In this document: positions 1 through 11,640 of the stretch, one piece after another | How positions within the stretch are numbered: the stretch's first letter is position 1 | Layout: every line of letters begins with the position of its first letter | Assembly: GCA_947462335.1 (NCBI GenBank) | Contig: OX381707.1 | Location: 80,066,610-80,130,609 of the forward strand | DNA length: 64,000 bases | Direction of reading: 5' to 3' | Source: Harmothoe impar | Taxonomy: Eukaryota > Annelida > Polychaeta > Phyllodocida > Polynoidae | Made by a program: the position numbers and the translations under genes | The notes under the pieces: generated by a model | The model's database searches: none | Told to the model about the DNA's origin: nothing | The model's input: the letters and a program-made list of their open reading frames with translations, nothing else

Positions 1-358
1 ACTGACTGACCCCTCAATCATTTTTGAATATAACTTTGCTATTATGACTACACACACTTATGACCCACCTGGGATAGTCTGTATTGACTAACCCTTTCAA
101 CCTATGGATTTTCAGTGTAGTGCATAATCCTAGAGAGTGTGACAGATCGCAAATTGTCTGCCATTGTTCTCTGTGATGGCTAAGAACTAATCAGAGGGGG
201 TCATTCTTTTTAGAAGTTGGGAGGGGGGCATCCATCACCATAGATTGGAGTACAGTAGAACAGTGTTATTCATAGAATCTCTATAGATTGTGTTTGGGCA
301 CTTTTTTATAGACTATGATGACATCATTTATACTTTAAGTTTATTATATATCATTCTA
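1..358. other. AT-rich flank, nothing recognised
   Basis: Unique-looking AT-rich sequence with short open frames only. I see no motif, repeat or coding signal that I can support. Confidence 0.5.
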
Positions 359-636
359 GCTCTCACTGGTGTCGGGAACTGGAGCCCTGTGGAGGATAGG
401 CCCCCAGATAGCAAGCCCCCTGATGTTTTGCCACCAGAGGATCTGCCCCCCAGATTTTCAGCCTCCAGATGATAACCCCTGCTGAATAAAAGCACCCAGG
501 ATAACAGGCCATGTTCCTAACTCCATATCTAACGTCCTATGCCACTATCGCTTTCTTATTTCAAACATCCAGGCACTATCTCTAAACAAGCCAACGTCCA
601 GTCACACAATGAGCAGATCATTATACAACTGGCGTC

Positions 637-850
637 CTCACATCCAATCACCTAACATCCGATCATCTAACCTCCAATTACCTAACATCCGATCATCTAA
701 CCTCCAATCACCTAATATCCGATCATCTAACCTCCAATTACCTAACATCCGATCATCTAACCTCCAATCACCTAACATCCGATCATCTAACCTCCAATCA
801 CCTAACGTCTGATCATCTAGCCTCCAATCACCTAACCTCTGATCACCTAA
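637..850 (+). repeat. 15-bp minisatellite, left foldback arm
   Basis: Two alternating 15-mers, CCTCCAATCACCTAA and CATCCGATCATCTAA, form 30-bp higher-order units repeated about seven times with scattered substitutions. They stay open in several frames only because the period is a multiple of three. Confidence 0.9.
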
Positions 851-1365
851 CATTCAATGACAATTTTAGACCAAATATTTTAATCCTCAAAGTTATAAAA
901 TGTTTTCATAAGGTTTGATAAAAAATTGAGGATGTGAATAAAAGGAATTTTATGCTTTATACATTGTTTGTAATTATAGTACTAGATACTACACTTTCCT
1001 TAGGAATATTTTGGTTTTACCTATTTAAAAATGTTATATTGATATTATATAAAGCCCAGTCTAGCCCTTTATTGAACGTTTGTCGGTTATAATATTTATG
1101 GTTGGAGAAAAACATTAGAAGAAACATTAAATTGATGTGATATTGTGTATTCGAAATAAAAAGACAAAGATGTGTATTTCATCCAAAATGTTTCTTTATT
1201 TCAAGCTTGACAACATCTTATCTTTTAACAATAAATTTGCTTGTGGCCAGCAAGAAAATAAACAGAACTTATCAGTTTCATACTTCTGAGTAAGACACCA
1301 GCTGTAATCATGATTTTTTTTTATTGTATAAGTATGTCCTACCTAGGTTTTCCATACTGCTTTTT

Positions 1366-1640
1366 GATTGACTGGAGGTTAGGTTGATTGGAGGTTAGGT
1401 TGACTGGACGTTAGGTTGATTGGACGTTTGATGATTGGAGGTTAGGTTAGGTTGACTTGAGGTAAGGTTGAATGGAGGTTAGGTTGAATGGAGGTTAGAT
1501 TGACTGGAGGTTAGGTTGATTGGAGGTAAGGTTGACTGGATCCTAGGTTGATTGGATGTCTGATGATTGGAGGTTAGGTTAGGTTGACTGGAGGTTAGGT
1601 TGACTGGAGGTTAGATTGATTGGACGTTACATTAGAATGA
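1366..1640 (-). repeat. 16-bp minisatellite, right foldback arm
   Basis: Units of the type TTGATTGGAGGTTAGG repeat about sixteen times with variants (TTGACTGG, GGACGTTAGG). Read on the minus strand this is the left-arm 15-mer plus one extra base, so the two arms carry the same motif in inverted orientation but with different periods. Confidence 0.85.
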
Positions 1641-1879
1641 GTAAGGAGTAGGGTTTGTAGTCCAATACTGATGATATTTTGAACCTGCAGTTTTAATTGG
1701 GCGGTTTAATTAGGAAGTGACAGCCATATGGCCTATATTCAGGGGGCCTATATTCAGGGGGCCCATCATCACAGGGCCAACTGTCTGAAGGCCTACATTC
1801 TGGGGGCCAATTTTCCCGGGGGCCAATCATCAGGGGGCCCTTTTTTCAGAGGGCTCCAGCTCCTAGTACCGCTCTCACT

Positions 1880-2122
1880 GCCTTGCCAATACATTATTGT
1901 TCCGTGTTCATTTGTATAGTTCTCTCTGTCCTGACATTAGTCCCAACTGCCTTTTTTGTCTTAAATCTTAACATTTCCATCTAATAATACACCCTGAAAT
2001 GCTACAATAGAACATGCACCTGAATGCTCAATTCTAATTCTAAATGGTTTCCTCATCTATTTACCTCTGCTCCATCACTATTTTGCCTCTCCATCTTCGC
2101 TCTTCACAACCTCCTTCATCCT
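1880..2122. other. C/T-rich intergenic stretch
   Basis: Pyrimidine-biased sequence between two mobile elements, with no supported feature. Confidence 0.4.
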
Positions 2123-2827
2123 AACACCCTCCCTATCCCCCTAGGCGGTGACTCAGCAAGGAGCAGCTCTGAGTCTGTGTGAATAGCGCCAGGAGTAGAT
2201 CTCTAAGAGAAGGATCAATGCCTACGACGGACCCTAGCCTGAGGCAGGTGACAGTTTCAGATGCCTCAGGTTCACTGAGCAGTGGTGTCATCAAGTACAC
2301 ATTAAGGGCTGTGTCTCACGACCTTGAGCCAATGATTTTGTCTCTGACAGGGTGCCGTCTCTGACCAGGTGCCGTCTCTGACCAGGTGCCGTCTCTGACC
2401 AGGTGCCGTCTCTGACTAGGTGCCGTCTCTGACCAGGTGTCAGAAAAAAAGTGTTTTAAAAAGAATTATACTCATATATATAAGGATTTGTAAAAACGTT
2501 ATGGCGGTTGTTATATAATTATATCATAATTATAATAAGCCTCCTGCTGTTGGTATTTTGCCCTTATCAAGGCAAGCGGGTCAGAGACGGCACCTGGTCA
2601 GAGACGGCACCTGGTCAGAGACGGCACCCGGTCAGAGACAAAAACACCCTCCCTTTCCCCCTTGGTGGTGACTCAGCAAGGAGCAGGTCTGAGTCTGTGT
2701 GAATAGCGCCAGGAGTAGATCTCTTAGAGAAGGATCAATGCCTACGACGGACCCTAGCCTGAGGCAGGTGACAGTTTCAGATGCCTCAGGTTCACTGAGC
2801 AGTGGTGTCATCAAGTACACATTAAGG
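2123..2827. repeat. 185-bp direct repeats flanking a foldback MITE
   Basis: Positions 2123-2307 and 2643-2827 are the same 185-bp sequence with about five substitutions, all in the first half. Exactly 335 bp lie between them, and these are the foldback MITE. This is far longer than any normal target-site duplication, so a local tandem duplication or template switch is the likelier origin. Confidence 0.85.
2306..2643. mobile_element. Foldback MITE with 17-bp repeats, right end lost
   Basis: The left end starts GGGCTGTGTCTC and runs into five tandem 17-mers (AGGTGCCGTCTCTGACC). A roughly 150-bp AT-rich core follows, then the inverse array (GGTCAGAGACGGCACCT). The other two copies (4281-4584, 50652-50981) continue after GACAAAAACA into an inverted copy of the left end. 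Here the sequence instead switches at AACA into the 185-bp repeat, so the outer right terminus is missing. Confidence 0.8.
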
Positions 2828-3320
2828 TGAAAATACTGCGCTGTTAGTGTTATGCAACATCATGGTTAATGGCTAAGTTAGGATGGCTGGCATATAACCC
2901 TTAAAGAGCAGCAATTCTTTTTTCACACCTACTTTGCCCATGTTACATTTAGCAGGGATCTTTCAAGTTTCAGACACAAAAGAAAATCTAAGAGAATCAT
3001 GCAGACCCTTACTCTGAGTGATAGTTTGGCAGCCATCTTAAAAGCACTTCACTGATGTAGTCACTGAGCCTCTGCCAAAAGGGGCCGCGTTTAAAGTTAT
3101 TGAAGCTTTAATATGTGACAGTCCATGGGAAAACCAGGCTTATGCACCCCTTATTCACATGCTAGACCATTAAGTATCGAAGGATGTCATATAGATTTAC
3201 CTAGAGCTGGATTGACACAGAGTGAATGTGCAGGCCTCAGTAAGCAGCCAGTGTTGTAGAGGACAAAGGGGTCAATATACTAAAGTAGACCCCATGAAGA
3301 ACAATGCGCAAAATTCAGTC
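2828..3320. other. Non-coding; short match to duplicated module
   Basis: Around 3010-3060 the text 'GAGTGAT.GTTTGGCAGCCATCTTAA' recurs near 13530-13555, and the CACTTCACTG that follows recurs near 17425. Nothing else is recognised. Confidence 0.4.
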
Positions 3321-3321
3321 A

Positions 3322-3509
3322 TCAAGTCATATCTTGGTGACCACACCATAAACAACCAATACCTTAGGAATACACATTTTGTCCAAACACTATTAATATC
3401 TCTTTGATATCATTTCAAGGTTGTTACTCACTTCTACCTATCAAAGCAAAATATATTTGATATAAATAAGAATGTAAATGCATGGTCTGGTCACCAATAT
3501 ATGACTTGA
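3322..3509. mobile_element. MITE with 28-bp terminal inverted repeats
   Basis: TCAAGTCATATCTTGGTGAC at the left and its near-exact reverse complement at the right (3482-3509) pair over 28 bases with about two mismatches, enclosing AT-rich non-coding sequence. The superfamily is not identifiable and no clear target duplication is seen. Confidence 0.65.
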
Positions 3510-3575
3510 CAGGGATTTGAGCTTAGGGACTCTGCATCATGAATCCACCATGCTAACCACTACTCTATGAGGGAC
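3510..3575 (-). repeat. tRNA-like SINE head
   Basis: On the minus strand the text contains an A-box-like TAGAGTAGTGGTTAGCA, a plausible anticodon arm region and a degraded B box (GCTCAAATCC). This is the layout of a tRNA-derived Pol III promoter. Acceptor-stem pairing is poor, so it is a SINE head or tRNA relic rather than a working tRNA gene. Confidence 0.5.
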
Positions 3576-4280
3576 AGGTGACATAAGATATACCCAGGTA
3601 CAACCCACTCACAATACCCAAACCCTATTTGTACCCTAATCTCTGACACGAGATTTGGCTGAGCTGGTCCTTGCAGAGCAAAGGGTTATGATTGATACCA
3701 GTGGTCCATAAGGTGGAGCCACCGTATCTCGCTAATGCAGAATAGGACTTGTGCCAAACAAATCCATGCCTGGTGTTTAGTGTATCTGATGGTGTGGTCA
3801 GGGCAGCTTCTAAACAAATATTCTATTTAACCACTCTGTCTACTTCCCCGCCCACTCAACCACAGCCAGTAACTTATTTTAGAATTATTCTATTTTTTTC
3901 GTTGTCAATCTCAAGTAATAACAACTCAGATTTGTTCTCTCAATCCGATGTAATTTAAAATGTGCACTAGTCTGCACAAGATGATGGTAGAGTAAGGTAA
4001 AACCATCCCTAATGAACTTAAATTTGGTTGAATAGAAAATATAATTTTTATTTCGCTCGTAGTGGTAAGCTGGTACCCCCCTGGTCCCATCCCCTCTACT
4101 GCTAAGGGAAGCCAACTGATGGATCAATCTCTGTACCAGGCATTGACTGCTTCAGCCAGTGGGCACATGGTTTCTGGCTAACTTCAACTGCAGACTCACT
4201 GGCTACAGAGTTGCTGGAGTGTCAACTACTACAGGGGTAGAAGTGAAATACACCAGTTGGCTGTTAGAGGACGTGCTGTA
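3576..4280. other. No supported feature
   Basis: Mixed-composition intergenic DNA with no recognisable coding or repeat structure. Confidence 0.4.
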
Positions 4281-4584
4281 GGCTGTGTCTCATGACTTTG
4301 AGCCAATGTTTTTGTCTCTGACCGGGTGCCGTCTCTGACCAGGTGCCGTCTCTGACCTGGTGTCAATAAAAGGTGTTTTTTTAATTTTAACCTATACTCA
4401 TAGGCCTATATTTAAGGATTTGTAGTAACGTTATGGCAGCTGTTATGTAATTATCATTAGCCTCCTGCTGTTGGTAAAACATAACTAAACTCCCAAAGTG
4501 ACATCCAGTCAGAGACGGCACCTGGTCAGAGACGGCACCCGGTCAGAGACAAAAAACATTGGCTCAAGCTCATGAGACACAGCC
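4281..4584. mobile_element. Foldback MITE with 17-bp repeats, complete
   Basis: The ends GCTGTGTCTCATGA and TCATGAGACACAGC are exact inverted repeats, flanked by CTGTAG on both sides (a 6-bp target duplication). Inner arms carry two to three GGTGCCGTCTCTGACC units in opposite orientation around an AT-rich core. It is the same family as 2306-2643 and 50652-50981. Confidence 0.8.
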
Positions 4585-5959
4585 TGTAGCATATGGCCCG
4601 GGTGCCTGCAGAACAGATAGCTGGTGGGTGCAAGGAGTTGGTGGATTGGGGAGGTGGGCAGGGGGGAGGAGTAAACCAAACTTTGAGCCAATCTGCACCA
4701 AAACTACATAGTGGGGTACCTTAGCCATATTATCATTCATTTTTTGATAGAAGCAACAGATTCGGTCCAGGCATGCTTTGTAATGTACTTTTTCATTTCA
4801 GCAAGGGAGCCACGTCAATTTTTTATTTTTTAGGTCAGTTTTGGGTAGCGTAATTAGGTCAAATATAAAACATGAATATATACAATTAATATTACACAAG
4901 CACTTTCCTATGTCATATTACATGGGTTTTATGATCAGAGTCTGTCTCCATAGCTGCTGTATTAATCCCCATTTTTAGATTTCAAAAATTTGACCTACTT
5001 TAGCCTAATTAGCATAATTAGCATATATATGCACTGAATATAGGTCATACATATATCTCTATGGTAAAATTATGAAATTTGATCCAGACATACTCTGTAA
5101 TGTACTTTTTCCTTTTAGCATGGGAGCCACAGCAATTTTTTATTTTTTAGGTCAGTTATGGGTAGCGTAATTAGGTCAAATACAAAAAATGGAAATATAC
5201 ATGGAATACTACACAAGCAGTATCCTTTCTCATATTGAATTGGTCCCTTGATCTTACTGTGTCCCCACAGGTGCTGTAACAATCCCCATTTTTTGATTTG
5301 GAGGAGTTGACCTATTTAAACCTAATTAGCATAATTTGCATATATATACACACGTAATAGGTCATATATATTATATATTTGATAAAATCATGAAATTTGG
5401 TCCAGACATACTTTATGATCTATTACTTTCATTTCAGCATGGCAGCCACATCAATCCTTTATTACTAGGTTAGATTGACTCTTCTAATTAGGTCAAATAA
5501 TCTTATTAGAAAGTATGTGTCCGCTTCCATTCAGATTATGCTCTGTGTCATATCACATGTACATTCGTTATAGAACGTATTTGTAAGTCATACACAGGAG
5601 GGGTCTATATTTCTCTGTCTTGTTGCCCTGCTCACTGCAGTCCTGGTCCCTGCACTCTACTACCTGATTAACACCATCTGTGTTATCGGTTTTTAAATAT
5701 ACCCCCTGAACACTGACTTTTGGGTATAAAATACCTCCTATTAGGGCAAAAAGACCGACGTTTTTTGCCCTTAAAAACATTTCATCATCAGGAAACACTC
5801 CCATTTTGTGTTAAGCTGATGTAAATGTCACCAAGATTACCTTGTTAGGAGGCCTTGCACATAAAAAAGGGACAGAATCTTGCCCCCTTTTCTTATTTCC
5901 AAGGAGGTGATCTATATTTACCCCCCTTTTCTATTTTTCTCTGAGTTTTAGTTGAAAGA

Positions 5960-6960
5960 AACCCTATTTATGATATTCATGGACGTGCAGAGTGAGGGAA
6001 AAAGTACCCCTTTCTCGGCGTTTTCATAAAATGGATGGTGTGGTTTCACACACTAAGTGCAGGGACTGGGACTGCAGTGCTCAGCACAATTTTGAAATCC
6101 TGCAGATTTTTGCTTTGAAGCACTTCCATTTTATTTTACATCCAATAGCACACCTTGCTGCCCGAAGCCATGTCTGTTCACTTTGGGTCCACCCCTCACC
6201 CATTTGCTTTCCAGCCCCAGTTTGCTGGTGATGGCAGCATTTAATGTCTGGCACCACACATATCCAGCTTGATATGCTGGTTGATTGCTCTCTTAACAAT
6301 CCCTGGGTTGGTGGTATGTCTTCAGGTGACCTTGTTCCCTTTGAAAAGAGCCATTGACACTGTTTGCTGTTGAAGTTTTGGAGTACATTAGTGCAATTAA
6401 GCACTCAACCGGATCCAATATCTCTTCTGAAAAGACTGACCAAATGTCCCATACATTTGTTGGCAGGCAAGTGCAGTGACTGAATCACAACTATTCACAG
6501 CATGCATGAATAACAATCCAGTTCACTTCTCTGGGCCCAAACACATTGCAATGTTGTGAACTGGTATCTAGTGCAACTCCAAATGCCAACCACTCAGAAT
6601 GTGGAATGTGAAATTGCAATCACAACAACAACAGTGTCGGCAGTTTGATGCAAGACTTTTACATGGCCGTCTTGACTGGCATGCCTTGCATGAAGTAGCA
6701 TCCTGGTATCAGCCTCCCTGTGGCTTCATGAGTCAATTCCCACCTTTTATCTTCATTGTGTCATTGCTGGTATGTCAACACATGGAATCCTTTTGTTGCA
6801 TACAACTGTTTTACTTTGACTGATCTGATAAAGAGGTTAACAATTTTACCTTGGTATCTAAATTGTGCAAGAATCCTTGCCAGTTCATTGGTGTTGTTGT
6901 TGTTGTTGTTGAAGTCACCCTTCTTCTTTTACCTACTCCACAATAAATCCATTCTTAGAA
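5960..6960 (-). pseudogene. Relic of metazoan 'EEADTR / HA-TGCDT' protein family
   Basis: Reading the minus strand across frameshifts and stops gives, in order: NWQGFLHNLDTKVKLL and KQLYATKGFHVL (about 6770-6890), READTRMLLHARHASQDG followed by TADTVVVVIAISH (about 6605-6720), LGPEK-stop-TGLLFMHAVNSCDS (about 6480-6560), LPSPANWGW (about 6225-6250) and a Cys-rich tail WKCFKAKICRISKLC (about 6085-6130). This order matches an uncharacterised family, abundant in marine invertebrate genomes, with a W..FL segment, an EEADTR..LHA..A motif, a DTDV.VLA motif, GP.K..L..FHA.TGCDT, an LPSP..WGW box and a Cys cluster. The family's function is unknown to me. Its abundance and its position between inverted arms suggest a transposon gene. 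At least one stop and several frameshifts show it is dead. The part upstream of about 6960 is not recognisable. Confidence 0.6.
6889..6912. repeat. (GTT)n microsatellite
   Basis: Short run of GTT trinucleotides inside the relic. Confidence 0.8.
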
Positions 6961-8735
6961 TGTCTCGTTCATACTCAAATGTTTTTGTCTTGTGCCTGAC
7001 CATGTTGACTAGGGAAGCTGCATGGAATATCTTTGTAATCTATAGATGTATTCTTTGAGGTTGTGTGCCCAAGGGATTTAAGATGCAACCTGGCTGAGCC
7101 GGGGGAGACAGAGGTTCTCCCGGTCTCAGGCATAGGCAATCTGTCTCACAAGGCTGAATTCACCTTGATTCACCGTCCCATCAGATAGTCAGCTCTATGA
7201 CAAAGACTGTGCCCAGAGAGTGCAGTGTGCAATACACATCCAACCTTACAGGTGTAGGGGGCAGAGACCACTAGTTACTACCAATTAAGGGATTAACAGG
7301 CTACCCTGGGCTGGTGTATTCAACTGTCAAAGTGTGAAGGTCAGTCTGTACATGATACCAGTGTCAGAAATTGCCAGATACAGGCAGGCCAGGTTGTTCA
7401 AGACATGGAAGAAGGTCTAATTTAGTGCCTTTATATTACTTCTCTTGTGTGGTCAGTGAAGAGGCTCATTCTAACAATTATGAGCAAAGAGTTGTTCTTG
7501 GCCCCCATCTTTCAATTGACAGGCAATGTACAGTCAAGAGAACAGCTAGCAGTGGCTCCTCAGTCAGATTTCATCTATAGTCTTGATCTGGAGAGAGATT
7601 GTTTCTTGAAATAATATCTGTGAGTGCCTTTTCATTAGAGGAAATCCATACTACTCAGCTGCTCAGTACCTGACATTTTTGGTATAAGTTGTCAATAATG
7701 CATTGCTTTGTTCCAGAAATGGATTGCCAAAATCCTTGAAGATGCTTTCTATGTGTTTCCTGTACTCCATGAGCTCCTTTGTGATGCTCAAATGAAGGTT
7801 TCCTGTTTTCCATGAAGTTTTCCATTTCAGATACAACTAGCAGTAATTATTCCAATTCTGCAGGACTCTCTGTTAACCCTATAGCACCTCTCAATTGATC
7901 TCTTTATTTGTTTGTTCATGCGATTGCTCAAATCTATAAGTGACTATCTTTCATTCAATGAATTGCTCATAGACCTCTGGATGAGTGTGCTTCAATTGAA
8001 TCATATCCCATATGTTAACTGGTACCCAACGTGCATAATGTACCTGGTCTAACGCAAATATCCATAGCATCAATGCTGACATTGTCTACATTTAGGGTGT
8101 CAACAGACTATTTTGCCCTCAATACTGTTTGTTTTGACATTTGCACCACATTTGATATTCCTATAAAAATATATTAAGATATCTCAACCTGAAATGGGCA
8201 GGTACTTTACAAAGTATGTCTGGATGAAATTTCATGATTTTATCACAGCGATATATGCTTGACCTATATTTGGTGCATATATACTAAAATTATGCTAATT
8301 GGGTTGATATTATAAGTCAAATCTTCCAAATCTAAAAATGGGGATTATTACAGCACCTATGGGGGCAGATTTAGATCATGGAACCAATGCAGTATGACAA
8401 AGGATTATGCCTTTGTGATATTAATTGTATATTTCCCTTTTCTTTTATTTGACCTAACTATGCTACCCAAAACTGACCTAAAAAAAACAACTGATGTGGC
8501 TCTCAGAAAACGGGGATTGTTACAGCACCTTTGGGGACAGAGTTAGATCAAGGGACCAATTCAATATAAGAAAGGATACTGCTTGTGTAGTATTCCATGT
8601 ATATTTCCATTTTTTGTATTTGACCTAATTACGCTACCCAAAACTGACCTAAAAAATAAAAATTGCTGTGGCTCCCATGCTAAAATGAAAAAGTACATTA
8701 CAAAGTATGTCTTGATCAGATTTCATAATCTCTGT

Positions 8736-9640
8736 CTCTAGCACACTCACTTAATCTGACATGTCAGGACAAAGATGTGATGTCCCACGTAGAGGCTAAT
8801 GTCTGAATATATGAGCTGCATAGTGGCTGCATATATTCATGCCCCTTGAGAGCTCTGGCTGCTATAATCATATTTCCAGCTTTCTGATAAGATTATTTCT
8901 GGCCTGGGTAGGGGTTGCGGTCGTGTTGCATCAAGGCCCCCTTGCCGACAGTTATTTTCTGAGCCTAGTTATGGGGGATTGCCTTGTTGACACTGGTACC
9001 AATGTTTATCTTAGCATATAAAAAAAGGGGAGGTACAATTTTCCTGGCAAAATAAAAGGATCTTCATATTGTTGAATGAGTGGAATCTAAACTTTATTCC
9101 ATGTCCAGAAACAAAGTTACTATGCTTAAGTACTAGAATGTCTGTTATTCACATCTTCGTGGATAAACTGATGCTCATTCTCCATAGCTATGACACTTAT
9201 GTTTAAATGTAATCTTTATTTATTGATGATAACATGAAATAAACACTCCACTCTAATCAGTCTGAATTCCTGGTTTCTCCACTTTAGGTACCCCTCGTGG
9301 AGAAACCTGTGAGACAGATCATCATGGACCTTGGTCTATATATACACCCTTCTCAACACACATTATTGCATCTATTTAATTCTCACAGCTCGGTAGTTGC
9401 CATCAAGCCCATCACGGCCATGATAATGTCTCCTCAACTAAACTCAAAGGCACTCTGCCTCTGAGTAATCTAAACATTGTAAAATAACATCGAATAATCT
9501 TGGACGAGAAAGTTATTTGCCAATTAGCAAGGGGCAGCTGCAGTGGTTTGTGTTGAAGGAGATGGGTGCTTTGTTAGTTGGGTGCATGCATGGGTGTCTG
9601 AGGGACAACTGGAAAGAGGGTAAAATAATGCACTAGCACA
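8736..9640. other. No supported feature
   Basis: Unique-looking intergenic sequence. Short open frames here lack codon structure. Confidence 0.4.
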
Positions 9641-9649
9641 TTCCCAGTA

Positions 9650-9860
9650 AATTAGAACCATTACAGTACAGTACAGGGGAAGGCATGACAAAACAGGACA
9701 GGGTTAGCAGGGCAGAACAGCCCAAAACAGGGCAGGGTGGGCAGGGGAGGGCAGGACCTTGCAGGGCAGGGCATGGGACAACAGGGTGGGGCAGGGCAGC
9801 AAATTCAATGTGGGGAAGGGATAGGAAAGGCAGAACAGGGGAGTTCTGAGTAATGGGGAA
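9650..9860. repeat. GGGCAGG-type low-complexity tract
   Basis: Irregular repeats of CAGGGCAGG/GGCAGGG with strong strand asymmetry. The minus-strand frame reading proline and cysteine here is a product of the low complexity. Confidence 0.75.
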
Positions 9861-9984
9861 ACATTGCATCAGTTAGATAACGGGAATGGAATTGGACGTG
9901 AGAGAGGTTCAGCGTAGCAAGGTGAAGGGAAGAGGAAATAAATTGATAATCAGGGGGGAGAAATGGAGTGCACAGACTATGTGA

Positions 9985-10340
9985 AGGGTAATCTGAGGCT
10001 GATTATTTTGATTATTCATTGACAAACCATGCTCTTGATGAGAACCAAAAAAGGACAACCAGCAATTTCATGGATCGAGACTCATGGAAAATTGCCAACT
10101 GAAGAAGATTTCCTTCATTTTTGTGAGATAATAATTGTGTTCTTCAGAAGTAAATTGACATTGGGGAAAGCGACCCATTTCTTCAATTTCCTCATGGGAT
10201 TTAACGTTCAAGAAGTGAAGTAGAATATGTCTAAAAATAGAATTGGGAAGGAGCTTGAACATTGGATACATTTTTTGAAAAGGCAATGCAAAGGTTGGGC
10301 CAACTTTATCTCCCCTCTACTTTTGAGATATCCTACATAT
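9985..10340. repeat. Diverged copy of duplicated module g
   Basis: Contains TTATTCATTGACAAACCA, TTGATGAGAACCAAAAA and GCAATTTCATGGATCGAGA in the same order and spacing as 23.70-23.90 and 34.68-34.88 kb. Indels between copies break any common reading frame, so this is conserved non-coding or very old duplicated DNA. Confidence 0.6.
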
Positions 10341-11640
10341 ATTGTAACTCAAACTACTTACCCCTTATACTGTGTTGATCGATTAAAGTTGAAAAATCCA
10401 AAAACCTTTACCAATTCATAATGAAAAAAAATTGCCATTCATTGATAGATATATACTTTATTGGACCTCCATACCAATTACCATCTGTAAAATATGTCAT
10501 GCAGCATTTGCAGTACATGAAAACTGCCTACATTAATACCAGGTGGCTCTTTTAATCCTTCACTTTGTCACAATCCCATAGTAAGGCAGGACATGGGTTC
10601 ATAATCAGCACTACCATGGTGAAGCCTTCTGAGAGCTATGGAAGCTGAAAACTCTTGTGTGTTTAGCGTTTCGGTTTATCTTGGTTTTCATTTTAAGTAG
10701 AAGGTCAAGTAGCCCTGAGTTACCCCTGGCAACCCAAAACTCTTCTTATTGGTGCCACTTCCTCAGTCTCCATTCATCAGGTGGAGGCCTTCTAAAGGGA
10801 TAAAGGACAGGCTGTATTTACAGGCAGCCTTTTCGTTCAGCCTGCCAGGCTGGTTTTGCAGGCCGGGAGTGTTTAAAATGTTTTAACCCCCCAAAGTGGG
10901 GTCTACATTCATTTTGTTTATTTCTCCCCAGTCAAGAGGCACCCAAACCCACCTGCTCCCCCCCTGCCTGTTGTTAAATAATGCTCACTTCCCTAGACTT
11001 TATGATTCCCTTTTAAAAAGGCATACAGAAAAGGAAAAGGACAGTTGTAAAGGTCCCTCTGAGATAGTTAAAATTGTGTAACATCAGGGTGACCGAAATG
11101 TGCTGTCCCAGAGTGGAAAGGGTTATCTTCTGAAAAAGCCCCCCTGTTGAGATAGGAAACCTGTTGGGGCATTATCCTGCACAGAACTTGCAGTACTAAA
11201 TGTCCATAACACACATAACTTCCCCAGTCTTTTGTAATAGGGCATGGTGTGCAGTAGGGTAAACATTATTTTGGTTAATGATACCTTCATGACACTTCCA
11301 TTAACAAAAACTATATATCATCACTGTTCTGGTATAATAGTTTTGAACTTATGAATACAGGAAAAATAGATCTTGTAATAGACTTAAGCCCTTGGCCAAA
11401 CTAGTGTTGACAAACAGATGTACACTAATTGTTACAAGATGCTGCACCAACAGATAAGTCCTCCTCCCGTGTCTCAGGAAGGAGGAAGCAGACATGGATA
11501 CATGGATAATGAGGTAAACACAAACACATGGTAGCCATCACAGGTTGGTGCCAGGTGGTGTTGGTATCTGAATACCAGCACCAGTGAATTACTCACTGCC
11601 ACTGCATGGTGTATCTACCTTCTGTACCAGTCTCAGGGAA
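10341..11640. other. No supported feature
   Basis: Unique-looking non-coding sequence; nothing recognised on either strand. Confidence 0.4.

Larger units (their letters stand above)
368..1870. mobile_element. Foldback-type DNA transposon, complete, 9-bp TSD
   Basis: The 9-mer GCTCTCACT lies directly outside both ends (359-367 and 1871-1879), which is a clean target-site duplication. The outer ends are imperfect inverted repeats sharing CTGGAGCCCT (left 379-388, reverse complement on the right at 1851-1860). Inside these come degenerate subterminal motifs, rich in blocks like GGCCCCC and ATCAGGGGGC, mirrored at 390-475 and 1735-1850. Next come minisatellite arrays on both arms in opposite orientation (637-850 and about 1366-1640). 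The core, about 860-1365, is AT-rich and has no coding signal. Modular arms of short tandem repeats and a 9-bp duplication are the hallmarks of foldback elements (Drosophila FB; sea urchin TU is similar). It is non-autonomous, so its transposase must come from elsewhere. Confidence 0.8.
4755..8735. mobile_element. About 4-kb element with inverted tandem-repeat arms
   Basis: The left arm (4755-5470) has about two and a half copies of a roughly 315-bp unit containing GTAATGTACTTTTTC, AGGTCAGTTTTGGGTAGCG and ATCCCCATTTTT. The right arm (8190-8735) carries the same unit in inverted orientation, again more than once. Between the arms lies a minus-strand coding relic (5960-6960) plus unrecognised sequence. 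Tandem subrepeats at inverted termini around a coding relic suggest an autonomous DNA element that has decayed. Exact ends and a target duplication could not be fixed by eye. Confidence 0.6.

Noticed and set aside
609..850. CRISPR-like repeat array
   Set aside because: No unique spacers; adjacent units are both repeats, and the context is eukaryotic.
609..853. Open frames on both strands over 60 codons
   Set aside because: They run through the 15-bp minisatellite; a period divisible by three keeps any stop-free frame open.
3510..3575. Functional tRNA gene on the minus strand
   Set aside because: The A box is fair, but the B box is degraded and the acceptor stem does not pair.
9633..9869. 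Pro/Cys-rich minus-strand frame
   Set aside because: Product of the GGGCAGG low-complexity tract.
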